Below, piece after piece: positions 51,311-60,718 of a stretch of 64,000 bases of DNA. The stretch is from contig NZ_FNET01000016.1 in NCBI RefSeq assembly GCF_900100275.1, positions 1 through 64,000 on the forward strand, written 5' to 3'. This DNA is from Lentzea albidocapillata subsp. violacea. GTDB taxonomy: Bacteria > Actinomycetota > Actinomycetes > Mycobacteriales > Pseudonocardiaceae. The notes beneath the pieces are model-generated. The model searched no databases, had not been told where the DNA came from, and worked only from the letters and a program-made list of their open reading frames with translations. How positions within the stretch are numbered: the stretch's first letter is position 1; each line of letters begins with the position of its first letter. Both the position numbers and the translations under genes were made by a program.

Positions 51311-53266
51311 GTGACCCATTGCCCCTACTGCGCGCTGCAGTGCTCCATGAGCGTCATCGACGGCCAGGTGACACCTGGTCCCGGTGGGCTGTGCCAGAAG
51401 GGCTGGACGGCAGGGGAGCTGCTGCGCCATCCCGGCCGGCTCACCACGCCTCTCCTGCACGGCCGGCCGGTGTCGTGGGACGAGGCACTGGACTTCGTGG
51501 CCGCGCGGATCACCTCCTACGAACCCGACGAGGTCGCCGTGTTCGGCGGCGGCGGGTTGACGAACGAGAAGGCCTACGCGCTCGGCAAGTTCGCGCGCGT
51601 CGCGTTGAGGACCTCGCAGATCGACTACAACGGCCGGTTCTGCATGTCGTCGGCCGCCGCCGCGGGCAACAGGGCGTTCGGGCTGGACCGCGGGTTGCCG
51701 TTCCCCATGGCGGACCTGCGCGGCGCCGACACCGTGCTGCTGGCGGGCTCGAACCCGGCCGAGACGATGCCGCCGTTCCTGCGGCACCTCGAAGGCGCGC
51801 GGCTGATCGTCATCGACCCGCGGCGCACGCCGACCGCCGAGCGCGCGACGTTGCACCTGCAGCCCGCGCCGGGCACGGACCTGGCGCTGGCGCTGGGGTT
51901 GCTGCACACGGCCGTCATCGAGGGCGTGATCGACAAGGAGTACATCTCCTCGCGGACCTCTGGTTTCGACGACGCGTGGCGGGTGGCGGCGGGGTGGTGG
52001 CCCGAGCGGGCCGAACGCGTCACGGGTGTGTCCGCCGCCGACCAGCGCGCTGCCGTGCACATGCTGGCCGGGCGGTCGTACGTGCTGACCGGGCGCGGCA
52101 CCGAGCAGCACGCGTCCGGCACGGACAACGTCTCGGCGTGGATCAACCTGGCGCTGGCGCTGGGTCTGCCCGGTCGCGCCGGTTCGGGGTACGGCTGCCT
52201 GACCGGGCAGGGCAACGGCCAGGGCGGCCGCGAGCACGGGCAGAAGGCCGACCAGCTGCCGGGGTACCGCAAGATCGACGATCCCGTTGCGCGGCAGCAC
52301 ATCATGGACGTCTGGGGCGTCGACTGGCTGCCCGGTCCGGGGCGCAGCGCGTACGAGCTGCTGGTCGCCGACGACATCAGGGCGATGCTGGTGTTCGGCA
52401 GCAATCCGGTGGTGTCGGCGCCGCGGGCGTCCGGTGTCGTCGACCGGTTCAAAGCGCTGGACCTGTTGGTGGTGGCGGACTTCGTGATGTCGGAGACCGC
52501 CGCGATGGCCGACGTCGTGTTCCCGGTGACGCAGTGGGCCGAGGAAGACGGCACGATGACCAACCTCGAAGGCCGGATCATCAGGCGCCGCAAGGCACTC
52601 GACCCACCCGCCGGGGTGCGCAGCGACCTGGAGTTGTTGCAGGGCCTCGCCTCGCGGCTCGGTGTCGGCGAGAAGTTCCCGGTGGCGCCGGTCGAGGTCT
52701 TCGAGGAGTTGCGACGGGCGTCCGCCGGCGGTCTGTCGGACTACTCCGGCATCACCTACGAGCGGCTGGAGTCCGAGCAGCTGCACTGGCCGGTGCCGTC
52801 GGTGGATCATCCCGGCACACCAAGGCTCTTCCTCGACCGGTTCGCGCATCCCGACGGCCTGGCGCGGTTCATCCCGGTCGACCACCGCGGCCCCGCCGAG
52901 CCGCCGGACGAGGAGTTCCCGTTGCAGGCCACCACCGGGCGCGTCCTGCAGCACTACCAGTCAGGAGCGCAGACGCGGCGGATCGGCGAGCTGATGAAGG
53001 CCGTCCCCGAGATGTACGTCGAAGTCCACCCGGACACGGCTGCGCGGGCCGGCCTCGCTTCCGGCGAGTCCGCACACGTCGTGTCCAGACGGGGAACGGT
53101 GACGGCGGTCGTGCGGTGCGTGCCGAGCATGCGCGCCGACGCGGTGTTCCTGCCGTTCCACTTCCCCGGTGACGGGCGGGCGAACCTGCTCACCAACCCC
53201 GCGCTCGATCCCACGAGCCGGATGCCCGAGTTCAAGGTATGCGCGGTTCGATTGGAGCGGGCATGA
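51311..53266 (+). CDS. nasC: Assimilatory nitrate reductase, molybdopterin subunit
   Basis: A 651-residue DMSO-reductase-family molybdoenzyme that reduces nitrate to nitrite in the cytosol. The N-terminal 4Fe-4S site is CPYCALQCSMSVI with a fourth Cys in GLCQKGW. Molybdopterin contacts include FCMSSAAAAGNRAFG, GSNPAETMPPFLRHLEGAR and TGQGNGQGGREHGQKADQLP. The C-terminal PVTQWAEEDGTMTNLEGRII is typical of Nas/Nap enzymes. It is somewhat short, since many homologues have 700 or more residues, and lacks a C-terminal 2Fe-2S domain. The next gene provides that function and overlaps by four bases. The GTG at 51311 is used. Confidence 0.92.
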   Translation: MTHCPYCALQCSMSVIDGQVTPGPGGLCQKGWTAGELLRHPGRLTTPLLHGRPVSWDEALDFVAARITSYEPDEVAVFGGGGLTNEKAYALGKFARVALRTSQIDYNGRFCMSSAAAAGNRAFGLDRGLPFPMADLRGADTVLLAGSNPAETMPPFLRHLEGARLIVIDPRRTPTAERATLHLQPAPGTDLALALGLLHTAVIEGVIDKEYISSRTSGFDDAWRVAAGWWPERAERVTGVSAADQRAAVHMLAGRSYVLTGRGTEQHASGTDNVSAWINLALALGLPGRAGSGYGCLTGQGNGQGGREHGQKADQLPGYRKIDDPVARQHIMDVWGVDWLPGPGRSAYELLVADDIRAMLVFGSNPVVSAPRASGVVDRFKALDLLVVADFVMSETAAMADVVFPVTQWAEEDGTMTNLEGRIIRRRKALDPPAGVRSDLELLQGLASRLGVGEKFPVAPVEVFEELRRASAGGLSDYSGITYERLESEQLHWPVPSVDHPGTPRLFLDRFAHPDGLARFIPVDHRGPAEPPDEEFPLQATTGRVLQHYQSGAQTRRIGELMKAVPEMYVEVHPDTAARAGLASGESAHVVSRRGTVTAVVRCVPSMRADAVFLPFHFPGDGRANLLTNPALDPTSRMPEFKVCAVRLERA

Positions 53267-54708
53267 GACGAGTCGTGATCGTCGGGTACGGCATGGCGGG
53301 GGCGCGGCTGGCGGACGAACTCCGGCGGCGCGATCAGGACATCTCCATCACCGTCGTGGGTGCGGAACCGCACGCCGCGTACAACCGCGTGCTCTTGTCG
53401 ACGGTGGTGGCGGGCACGATGACGCCGGAGTCGACGCGGCTGCACGACGAGAAGTGGGCGGAGGAGCACCGCGTCGATCTGCGGCTGGGCTGGGAAGTCC
53501 TGGAGGTCGACCGCACCGCGCGCACCGTGGTGGTCGGCAGGGCCGGTGGTGATCCGGCGCCGGCCATTCCCTACGACGCCCTCGTCCTCGCCACCGGCAG
53601 CGTCCCCTGGGTGCCACCGGCCGAAGGCCTCACCGAGGACGGCAGGTTCGCCCCCGGCGTCGTCGCCTTCCGCACCCTCGACGACTGCGCCCAGATCGAG
53701 GCCAAGGCCGGCAAGGGCATGCCCGTCGCCGTCCTCGGCGGTGGACTGCTCGGCATCGAGGCCGCCCGCGGCCTGGCCGGACGCGGCTGCCTGGTCACGG
53801 TCGTGCACCCCGTCGGCCACCTCATGGAACGTCAGCTCGACCCCGGTGCCGGTGGCGTGCTCGCGCGCACGCTCGGCAAGCTCGGCATCGAGTTCCGCCT
53901 GAACTCCATGGCCACCAAGTACCTGCCCGGCGACGGCCTGATCCTCGACGACGGCACGCACGTCCCCGCCGAGCTCGTCGTGGTCTCCGCCGGTGTGCGC
54001 GCCGAGACGTCGCTGGCGGTGCGGGCAGGCCTGACCGTCGACCGCGGCATCGTCGTGGACGACGCGTTGCGCACCAGCGACCCGCGCATCCACGCGATCG
54101 GTGACTGCGCCCAGCACCCCGGCACGGTGTCGGGCCTGGTGCAGCCCGCGTGGGACCAGGCCGCCGTGCTCGCGGACCGCCTGACCGGCACGGACCCGTC
54201 CGCTCGCTACCGGGGCACTTCCGTTGTCACGCGGCTGAAAGCGCGCGACGTCGACCTCGCGGCGCTGGGTGAGGTGCACACCGATGTGGACTGTCCGGAC
54301 TCGGAAGTCCTGTGTTTCCAGGAACCTTCGCGCGGCCGGTACGCCAAGCTCGTGCTGCGCGACGACCGGGTGACGGGCGCGATCGTGCTCGGCGCGCCGG
54401 ATGCGGCGGCCACGATCACCCAGCTCTACGACCGCGGCATCCCCGCGCCGACCGACCGCCTGGCCTTGCTGCTGGGACGTGCGCTGCCCGCCGAGGCCGC
54501 GTCGCCAGCCGATTTACCGTCCAGCGCGGTGATCTGCCGGTGCAACACCGTCTCCAAGGGACAGATCGTGTCGGCCTGGCGTGCGGGCGCGGAGTCGTTG
54601 CCGCAGCTCGCGGAGGCGACCCGCGCGACCACGGGCTGTGGTGGCTGCAAGGACGCGGTGTGCGGGTTGCTCGACTGGCTCGGAGCCTCACAGCCCGCTC
54701 CTGCCTGA
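53263..54708 (+). CDS. nasB: FAD-dependent oxidoreductase with C-terminal [2Fe-2S] domain (nitrate reductase partner)
   Basis: A 481-residue flavoprotein of the NirB-N-terminal/NasB type. It has VVIVGYGMAGARLADELRRR (FAD), PVAVLGGGLLGIEAARGLAG (NAD(P)H) and IHAIGDCAQHPGTVSGLVQP. The last 50 residues form a BFD-like [2Fe-2S] domain, VICRCNTVSKGQIV and TTGCGGCKDAVCGLL. It would pass electrons from NAD(P)H to the nitrate reductase encoded just before it, with which it overlaps (ATGA). The ATG at 53263 is used. Confidence 0.9.
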   Translation: MRRVVIVGYGMAGARLADELRRRDQDISITVVGAEPHAAYNRVLLSTVVAGTMTPESTRLHDEKWAEEHRVDLRLGWEVLEVDRTARTVVVGRAGGDPAPAIPYDALVLATGSVPWVPPAEGLTEDGRFAPGVVAFRTLDDCAQIEAKAGKGMPVAVLGGGLLGIEAARGLAGRGCLVTVVHPVGHLMERQLDPGAGGVLARTLGKLGIEFRLNSMATKYLPGDGLILDDGTHVPAELVVVSAGVRAETSLAVRAGLTVDRGIVVDDALRTSDPRIHAIGDCAQHPGTVSGLVQPAWDQAAVLADRLTGTDPSARYRGTSVVTRLKARDVDLAALGEVHTDVDCPDSEVLCFQEPSRGRYAKLVLRDDRVTGAIVLGAPDAAATITQLYDRGIPAPTDRLALLLGRALPAEAASPADLPSSAVICRCNTVSKGQIVSAWRAGAESLPQLAEATRATTGCGGCKDAVCGLLDWLGASQPAPA

Positions 54709-54807
54709 TGTGCGGCGGAGTTGCCTCCGTCGTCACCGCCCAGAACGCCTCGGTAATGCGCGGTTCGTAGTTTTCCGGGCAACGCCGACCCCGCGGAGGA
54801 CTTCAAG

Positions 54808-56109
54808 ATGAGCTGGATCGACCACTGGGAGCCGGAGAAGCCCGAGTTCTGGGAGAACAAGGGCAAGCGGATCGCCCGCAAGAACCTCGTGTTCTCCATC
54901 CTCGCGGAGAACCTCGGGTTCAGCGTCTGGGTGCTGATGAGCATCGTCGTCGTGAGCCTCGGCTCCGTCGGCTTCGACTTCAGCGTCGGCCAGCAGTTCT
55001 GGCTGCTGATCGTGCCGAACCTGGTGGGCGCCGCGCTGCGGGTGCCGTACACGTTCGCGGTGCCGCGCTTCGGTGGCCGGGTGTGGACGACGATCAGCGC
55101 CGGGTTGCTGCTCATCCCGTGCACGATGCTCGCCTACGCGGTGTCGACGCCGGGCACGCCCTACTGGTTCTTCCTGCTGACCTCGGCCGCGATGGGCCTC
55201 GGTGGCGGCAACTTCTCGTCGTCGATGGCGAACATCTCGTTCTTCTACCCCGAGGGCAAGAAGGGCCTGGCGCTCGGCCTGAACGCGGCCGGCGGCAACC
55301 TCGGTGTCGCGATCACGCAGCTCCTCGTGCCGATCGTGATCACCGTCGGCACCGGGATCCACCTCGCCTACGCGGCGCTGATCTGGATGCCGTTCATCGT
55401 TCTCGCCACGGCCTGCGCGTGGTTCTTCATGGACAGCCTCACCCAGGCGAAGCCGGACGGGCAGTCGTACCGGCTCGCGATGCAGAACCGGCACACCTGG
55501 GTGATGTCGTTCCTCTACATCGGCACCTTCGGGTCGTTCATCGGGTTCTCGTTCGCGTTCCCGTCGCTCATCAAGATCAGTTTCGTGGACTACAGGGGCT
55601 GGGTGGCGCTCGCGTTCCTCGGAGCGCTGATCGGCTCGGTGGCCCGCCCGTTCGGTGGCTGGCTCGCGGACCGGATCGGGGGCGCGAAGGTGACGCTGGG
55701 AACGTTCGTCGGGCTCGCCATCGGCTCCGTCGGCGTGATCGTCAGTGTCGACTCGCGGAACTTCGCGCTGTTCTTCGGCTCGTTCATCGCGCTGTTCGTG
55801 CTGGCGGGCGTGGGCAACGGCTCGACCTACCGGATGATCCCGGCGATCTTCCGCACCCAGTCGGACGACGACAAGTCCGCGAAGCGCCAGGCCGCCGCCG
55901 TCGTCGGCATCGCGGGTGCGATCGGCGCCGCCGGTGGTGTGCTGGTGAACCTCGTCTTCAAGTTCTCGCTGGAGGGCTCGAAGACCCTGACGCCCGCGCT
56001 GACCGCGTTCCTGGTCTTCTACGGGCTCTGCGTCGGCACCACGTGGTGGTTCTACCTGCGGCGCAACGTGTTCGCGGCGCGTCCGTCGCTCGCCTACGCG
56101 GGCGTGTGA
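54808..56109 (+). CDS. narK: Nitrate/nitrite transporter NarK (MFS)
   Basis: A 433-residue 12-helix MFS transporter of the NarK/NrtP type. Signature segments are LLTSAAMGLGGGNFSSSMAN and FPSLIKISFVDYRGWVALAF, with the nitrate-signature-like glycine stretch GVGNGSTYRMIPAIF. The N-terminal DHWEPEKPEFWENKGKRIAR is a family mark. It imports nitrate or exchanges it for nitrite. The ATG at 54808 follows GCGGAGGAC. The gene lies in the middle of the nitrate assimilation run. Confidence 0.93.
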   Translation: MSWIDHWEPEKPEFWENKGKRIARKNLVFSILAENLGFSVWVLMSIVVVSLGSVGFDFSVGQQFWLLIVPNLVGAALRVPYTFAVPRFGGRVWTTISAGLLLIPCTMLAYAVSTPGTPYWFFLLTSAAMGLGGGNFSSSMANISFFYPEGKKGLALGLNAAGGNLGVAITQLLVPIVITVGTGIHLAYAALIWMPFIVLATACAWFFMDSLTQAKPDGQSYRLAMQNRHTWVMSFLYIGTFGSFIGFSFAFPSLIKISFVDYRGWVALAFLGALIGSVARPFGGWLADRIGGAKVTLGTFVGLAIGSVGVIVSVDSRNFALFFGSFIALFVLAGVGNGSTYRMIPAIFRTQSDDDKSAKRQAAAVVGIAGAIGAAGGVLVNLVFKFSLEGSKTLTPALTAFLVFYGLCVGTTWWFYLRRNVFAARPSLAYAGV

Positions 56110-56143
56110 CGCACACCTCGCTGATCTGCGGAGAGAGTTTCCT

Positions 56144-56159
56144 TTAACACCCGCGAAAT
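56144..56159 (+). promoter_or_regulatory. GlnR-box-like sequence upstream of nirB
   Basis: TTAAC (56144-56148), six bases and GAAAT (56155-56159) resemble the GlnR operator pattern gTnAc-n6-GaAAc of actinobacteria, which controls nitrate genes in Streptomyces. Only one site is evident, and a few positions differ from consensus. Confidence 0.4.
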
Positions 56160-56221
56160 ACCGCGGACCTTGGGATGACACGCCGTCCGGTGAGCATACC
56201 GGGCGGAAGGAGGAATGCCCG

Positions 56222-58678
56222 ATGACCCAGACTTTGGTCGTAGTTGGCAACGGCATGGTCGGCCACCGGCTCGTCGAGATCCTTCGTGACTCGTCCTGGC
56301 GGATCGTGGTGTTCGGTGAGGAGTCCCGTCCCGCCTACGACCGCGTCGCGCTGTCGTCCTATGTGGACAACTGGAACTTCGCGGACCTGGAGCTGCCCAC
56401 ACTGGGCGGCTGCGAGCTCCGGCTCGGCGAGAAGGCCGTGTCCGTGGACCGCGCCCGCAAGGTCGTCGTGGGCGCCTCGGGTGTCGAGGTCTCCTACGAC
56501 GCCCTGGTGCTGGCCACCGGCTCGGTGCCGTTCGTGCCGCCGGTGCCCGGTCGTGACCTGCCCGGTTGCCACGTCTACCGCACGGTCGACGACCTGGACG
56601 AGATCCGGGCGACGGTGGAGGAGGCTTCGCGCCCAGGGCGGCGTTCCGGCATGGTGCTCGGCGGTGGTCTGCTCGGCCTGGAGGCCGCCAACGCGTTGCG
56701 CGGCATGGGAGTCTCGCCGCACGTCGTGGAGCTGGCGCCGCGGCTGATGCCGATCCAGGTGGACGACGGTGGTGCCGGGCTGTTGAAGCGCCTGGTCGAG
56801 AAGCTCGACCTGACCGTGCACACCGGCACGTCCGCCTCCTCCATCGAACGCGACGGTTCGCGGTTGATCGCGAAGCTGGCCAGCGGACTCGAGCTCGACC
56901 TGGACGTCGTGGTGTTCAGCGCCGGCATCCGGCCGCGCACCGACCTCGACCTGGGGCTGGAGCTGGGGCCGCGCGGTGGTTATCTGGTCGACGCGGCCTG
57001 CCGGACCGCCGACCCGCACGTGTTCGCGATCGGCGAGTGTGCCGCCGTCGAGGGGGTCACGTACGGGCTGGTGGCTCCCGGTTACTCGATGGCCGAGGTG
57101 GTCGCCGACCAGCTTTCCGGTGGTGCGCGGGTGTTCCCCGGCGCCGACGTGTCCACGAAGCTGAAGCTGCTCGGGGTGGACGTGGCGTCGTTCGGCGACG
57201 CGCACGCCCAGACCGAGGGCGCGCTCGAAGTCGTAGTCAACAACGCCGTCGCGGGCACCTACAGCAAGCTCGTGGTGTCGGACGACGCCCGCATCCTGCT
57301 GGGTGGCGTGCTCGTCGGTGACGCCTCGTCGTACCTGTCGCTGCGGCCGTTGGTGGGCAAGGAGGTTCCGGCCGCGTTGCTGCAGCCGGGCGGCGCCGTG
57401 GACGTGGAGATGCCTGCCGACGCGCAGGTCTGCTCCTGTCTCGCGGTCACGAAGCAGACGATCACCGACGCGATCCAGTCCGGCGTGGCGTGCGACGTGG
57501 CGGAGCTGAAGGCGTGCACCAAGGCCGGTACGGGCTGCGGCTCGTGCGTGCCGATGCTGAAGAAGCTGCTGACCGAATGCGGTGTCGAGCAGTCCAAGGC
57601 GTTGTGCGAACACTTCACGTACTCCCGCGCGGAGCTGTTCGAGATCATCCGCGCGACGCGCGTGGCGACGTTCTCCGCGTTGATCGAGAAGCACGGCACC
57701 GGACGTGGTTGCGACATCTGCAAGCCCGCGGTGGCCTCGATCCTGGCGTCGCTGGGCAACGGGCACATCCTGGGCGAGACGCAGGTCTCGTTGCAGGACA
57801 CCAACGACAGGTTCCTGGCGAACCTGCAGCGCAACGGCACCTACTCGGTCGTGCCACGCATCCCCGGCGGTGAGATCACGCCGGAGAAGCTGATCGTCAT
57901 CGGTGAGGTGGCCCGCGACTACGGCCTGTACACGAAGATCACCGGCGGCCAGCGCATCGACCTGTTCGGCGCGACCGTCGACCAGCTGCCGGAGATCTGG
58001 CGCCGGTTGGTCGACGCGGGCTTCGAGTCAGGGCACGCGTACGGCAAGTCGTTGCGCACGGTGAAGTCCTGCGTCGGCACGACCTGGTGCCGTTACGGCG
58101 TGCAGGACTCCGTCGGCCTCGCCATCGAGCTGGAGCTGCGCTACCGGGGCCTGCGGTCGCCGCACAAGCTCAAGTCGGCCGTCTCCGGCTGTGCCCGTGA
58201 GTGCGCCGAGGCGCGCGGCAAGGACTTCGGCGTGATCGCGACGGAGAACGGCTGGAACCTCTACGTCGGCGGCAACGGCGGCTTCACGCCCCGTCACGCC
58301 GACCTGCTGGTGTCCGATGTGGACACTGAGGAACTGATCCGGGTGATCGACAGGTTCCTGATGTTCTACATCCGCACGGCCGATCGTCTGCAGCGCACCT
58401 CGGCGTGGCTGGAGGCGCTCGACGGCGGGCTCGACCACCTGCGCGAGGTCGTCGTCGACGACAAGCTCGGCATCTGCGCCGAACTGGAGACCGCGATGGA
58501 GTCGCACGTCTCCGACTACGCCGACGAATGGCGTGGAGTGCTGGAGGACCCGGAGAAGCTGGCGCGGTTCACGTCGTTCGTGAACGCGCCGGGCGTCCCC
58601 GATCCCACGATCTCGTTCCGCGCTGAACGCGGTCAGCGCGTCCCCGTCTCCCTGGGCATCCCGGAGGTCGTCAGATGA
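56222..58678 (+). CDS. nirB: Assimilatory nitrite reductase large subunit NirB
   Basis: An 818-residue NAD(P)H-nitrite reductase that reduces nitrite to ammonium. An N-terminal FAD/NAD(P) oxidoreductase (LVVVGNGMVGHRLVEILRDS, GMVLGGGLLGLEAANALRGM) is followed by a [2Fe-2S] BFD-like domain (VCSCLAVTKQTI, GTGCGSCVPMLKKLL). The siroheme/4Fe-4S domain follows, with CVGTTWCRYG and SGCARECAEARGK supplying the four cluster cysteines. Length is close to the family norm. The ATG at 56222 follows GGAAGGAGG. It overlaps nirD by four bases. Confidence 0.95.
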   Translation: MTQTLVVVGNGMVGHRLVEILRDSSWRIVVFGEESRPAYDRVALSSYVDNWNFADLELPTLGGCELRLGEKAVSVDRARKVVVGASGVEVSYDALVLATGSVPFVPPVPGRDLPGCHVYRTVDDLDEIRATVEEASRPGRRSGMVLGGGLLGLEAANALRGMGVSPHVVELAPRLMPIQVDDGGAGLLKRLVEKLDLTVHTGTSASSIERDGSRLIAKLASGLELDLDVVVFSAGIRPRTDLDLGLELGPRGGYLVDAACRTADPHVFAIGECAAVEGVTYGLVAPGYSMAEVVADQLSGGARVFPGADVSTKLKLLGVDVASFGDAHAQTEGALEVVVNNAVAGTYSKLVVSDDARILLGGVLVGDASSYLSLRPLVGKEVPAALLQPGGAVDVEMPADAQVCSCLAVTKQTITDAIQSGVACDVAELKACTKAGTGCGSCVPMLKKLLTECGVEQSKALCEHFTYSRAELFEIIRATRVATFSALIEKHGTGRGCDICKPAVASILASLGNGHILGETQVSLQDTNDRFLANLQRNGTYSVVPRIPGGEITPEKLIVIGEVARDYGLYTKITGGQRIDLFGATVDQLPEIWRRLVDAGFESGHAYGKSLRTVKSCVGTTWCRYGVQDSVGLAIELELRYRGLRSPHKLKSAVSGCARECAEARGKDFGVIATENGWNLYVGGNGGFTPRHADLLVSDVDTEELIRVIDRFLMFYIRTADRLQRTSAWLEALDGGLDHLREVVVDDKLGICAELETAMESHVSDYADEWRGVLEDPEKLARFTSFVNAPGVPDPTISFRAERGQRVPVSLGIPEVVR

Positions 58679-58986
58679 TCGTCTGTGACTTTGACGTGTT
58701 GCGGCCGGAACAGGGCGTCGCCGCGCTGCGGCCCGACGGCTCGCAGGTGGCGGTGTTCCTGACCGCGGAAGGCTCGGTGCACGCGCTCGACAACATCGAC
58801 CCGTTCAGCGGCGCCGCGGTGCTGTCGCGCGGCATCGTGGGCGACCGAGGCGGCGTTCCCGTCGTGGTGTCCCCGGTCTACAAGCAGGCGTTCGAGCTGG
58901 CGACCGGCAAGTGCCTGGACGAACCTTCCGTCTCCGTTGCGGTGCATCAGGTGCGCGTGCGTGACGGAGTTGTGGAGCTGACATGA
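58675..58986 (+). CDS. nirD: Nitrite reductase small subunit NirD
   Basis: A 103-residue Rieske-fold subunit of the NADH-nitrite reductase. LRPDGSQVAVFLTAEGSVHA followed by DNIDPFSGAAVLSRGIVGDR is the NirD pattern; the usual CxH/CxxH Rieske ligands are absent, as is normal for NirD. GKCLDEPSVSVAVHQV closes the domain. It starts in the nirB stop and ends in the hemD start (both ATGA). Confidence 0.92.
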   Translation: MIVCDFDVLRPEQGVAALRPDGSQVAVFLTAEGSVHALDNIDPFSGAAVLSRGIVGDRGGVPVVVSPVYKQAFELATGKCLDEPSVSVAVHQVRVRDGVVELT

Positions 58987-60074
58987 CGGGTCCGCTGGCG
59001 GGCTTCACGATCGGTGTCACCGCGGCCCGCCGGGCCGACGAGCTCATCGCGATGCTGGAACGCAAGGGCGCCTCGGTGCTGCACGGTCCGGCGTTGCGGA
59101 TCGTGCCGCTGCCCGACGACGCGACCCTGCACGCCGCGACGCTGGAGCTGGTGTCGTCGCCCGTGGACGTCGTCGTCGCGACCACCGCGATCGGCTTTCG
59201 CGGGTGGTTCGAGGCCGCCGAGGGATGGGGACTCGCCGGGCGTCTGCACCGGGCACTGGAAGGCGCCGTGGTCCTGCCACGCGGCCCGAAGGCCAAGGGC
59301 GCGGTCCGCGCGGCCGGCCTGGTCGAGGCCTGGTCGCCTTCGTCCGAGTCGAACGCCGAGCTGCTGCAGTACCTGCTGCGGATGGGCGTGTCGGGCAAGC
59401 GAATCGCCGTTCAGCTGCACGGCGAGCCGTTGCCGGACTTCGTGAACACGCTGGAGGCCGCCGGGGCTCTCGTCGTCGAGATTCCGGTCTACCGGTGGGA
59501 GCCGCCGGCTGATCTGGCGCCGTTGCAGCGGTTGATCGACGCTGTCCTGGCCGGGCAGGTGGACGCTTTGACGTTCACCTCGGCGCCGGCGGCTTCGTCT
59601 GTTCTGCGCACTGCTCCGGATTTTGGGGCTTTGGTCTCTTGCTTGCGGCGGGATGTTCTTGTTGTTGGCGTTGGCGCGATCACCGCGGGGCCGTTGGTGG
59701 CCGCCGGGATTCCCGTCGTGCAGCCTGCCCGGTCGCGGATCGGGTCGATGGTGCGCGAGTTGGCGCTGGAGTTGCCTTCGCGGGCGTTGCGGTTGCGGAT
59801 CGCCTCTCGTGACATGGAGATGCGTGCGCAGGCCGTGGTGATCGACGGTGAGCTGCGGCCTGTCGCGCCTGCTCCGATGGCGGTGTTGCGGACCCTGGTG
59901 GCCGCTCGTGGCCGGGTGGTGTCGCGTCAGGACCTGTTGGCTGCCTTGCCTTCTGGCGGGGAAGAGCATGCCGTCGAGACGGCGATCGGGCGGTTGCGGA
60001 CCGCTCTGGGGTCGCCGCAGATGGTGTGCACGGTCGTGAAGCGTGGGTATCGGCTAGCGATGGAGCCTGCATGA
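58983..60074 (+). CDS. hemD: Uroporphyrinogen-III synthase with C-terminal winged helix
   Basis: A 363-residue two-part protein. The N-terminal 255 residues form a HemD uroporphyrinogen-III synthase (FTIGVTAARRADELIAMLER, VDALTFTSAPAASSVLRTAP), which closes the tetrapyrrole ring for siroheme and heme. The last 100 residues are an OmpR/PhoB-type winged helix (LRTLVAARGRVVSRQDLLAA, AIGRLRTALGSPQMVCTV). The fusion is known in actinobacteria and suggests regulation by DNA binding. It overlaps nirD and the next gene by four bases each. Confidence 0.92.
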   Translation: MTGPLAGFTIGVTAARRADELIAMLERKGASVLHGPALRIVPLPDDATLHAATLELVSSPVDVVVATTAIGFRGWFEAAEGWGLAGRLHRALEGAVVLPRGPKAKGAVRAAGLVEAWSPSSESNAELLQYLLRMGVSGKRIAVQLHGEPLPDFVNTLEAAGALVVEIPVYRWEPPADLAPLQRLIDAVLAGQVDALTFTSAPAASSVLRTAPDFGALVSCLRRDVLVVGVGAITAGPLVAAGIPVVQPARSRIGSMVRELALELPSRALRLRIASRDMEMRAQAVVIDGELRPVAPAPMAVLRTLVAARGRVVSRQDLLAALPSGGEEHAVETAIGRLRTALGSPQMVCTVVKRGYRLAMEPA

Positions 60075-60718
60075 AACTGGTGTTGGCGTTCCACGGGACG
60101 CGTGATCCGCGTGGGGCTGCGGTGTGTTCGGAGATCGCCGCTGCTGTTCAGGAGTCGGTGGATCTGCCCGTCTCGGTCGCGTATGCCGATGTCCGGCAGC
60201 CGGACGTTCGGTCTGTTGTGGATGGTCCTTGTGTTGTGGTGCCGGTGTTCCTGGCTGCCGGGTATCACGTTCGGGTGGACATTCCCGCGCAGATCGGGCC
60301 TCGGGCTGATGTGGTCCTGACGTCGCCGGTGGGGTTGGACGCGGTGCCGGCGGTGCGGGATCGGTTGCGGGAGGCAGGTTTCCGCCGCGGCGACGCAGTT
60401 GTGCTCGCCGCGGCGGGTTCTTCTGATGCTCGGGCGTTGGCCACTGTTCGGCAGGCTGCGGCGTTGCTTGGGGCGGCTGGGGTTGGGTATGTGGCTACCG
60501 CTTCGCCTCGTGTGGGTGAGGTGGTGGCTGGGTTGCGTGGGGTTGGGCGTCGGGTGGCTGTTGCTTCCTGGTTGTTGGCGCCTGGGGTGTTTCATGGGTC
60601 GCTTGCGGATTGTGGGGCGGATGTCGTGGCTGAGCCTGTTGGGGCTCATCCGTTGGTGGTGGATGTGGTGTTGCGGAAGTATTTTGAGGCTCGGGCTGTG
60701 TTGTTGAGATCTGCGTGA
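60071..60718 (+). CDS. CbiX/SirB-like sirohydrochlorin chelatase
   Basis: A 215-residue class II chelatase. The metal-binding His is in VLAFHGTRDPRGAAV, and the second conserved part is VPVFLAAGYHVRVDIPAQIG, with a His in the expected place. It would insert Fe2+ into sirohydrochlorin to make siroheme for NirB. It starts within the hemD stop (ATGA). From about 60400 the wobble positions use T and G more than the upstream genes, an unusual codon bias. It could instead insert cobalt. Confidence 0.85.
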   Translation: MKLVLAFHGTRDPRGAAVCSEIAAAVQESVDLPVSVAYADVRQPDVRSVVDGPCVVVPVFLAAGYHVRVDIPAQIGPRADVVLTSPVGLDAVPAVRDRLREAGFRRGDAVVLAAAGSSDARALATVRQAAALLGAAGVGYVATASPRVGEVVAGLRGVGRRVAVASWLLAPGVFHGSLADCGADVVAEPVGAHPLVVDVVLRKYFEARAVLLRSA

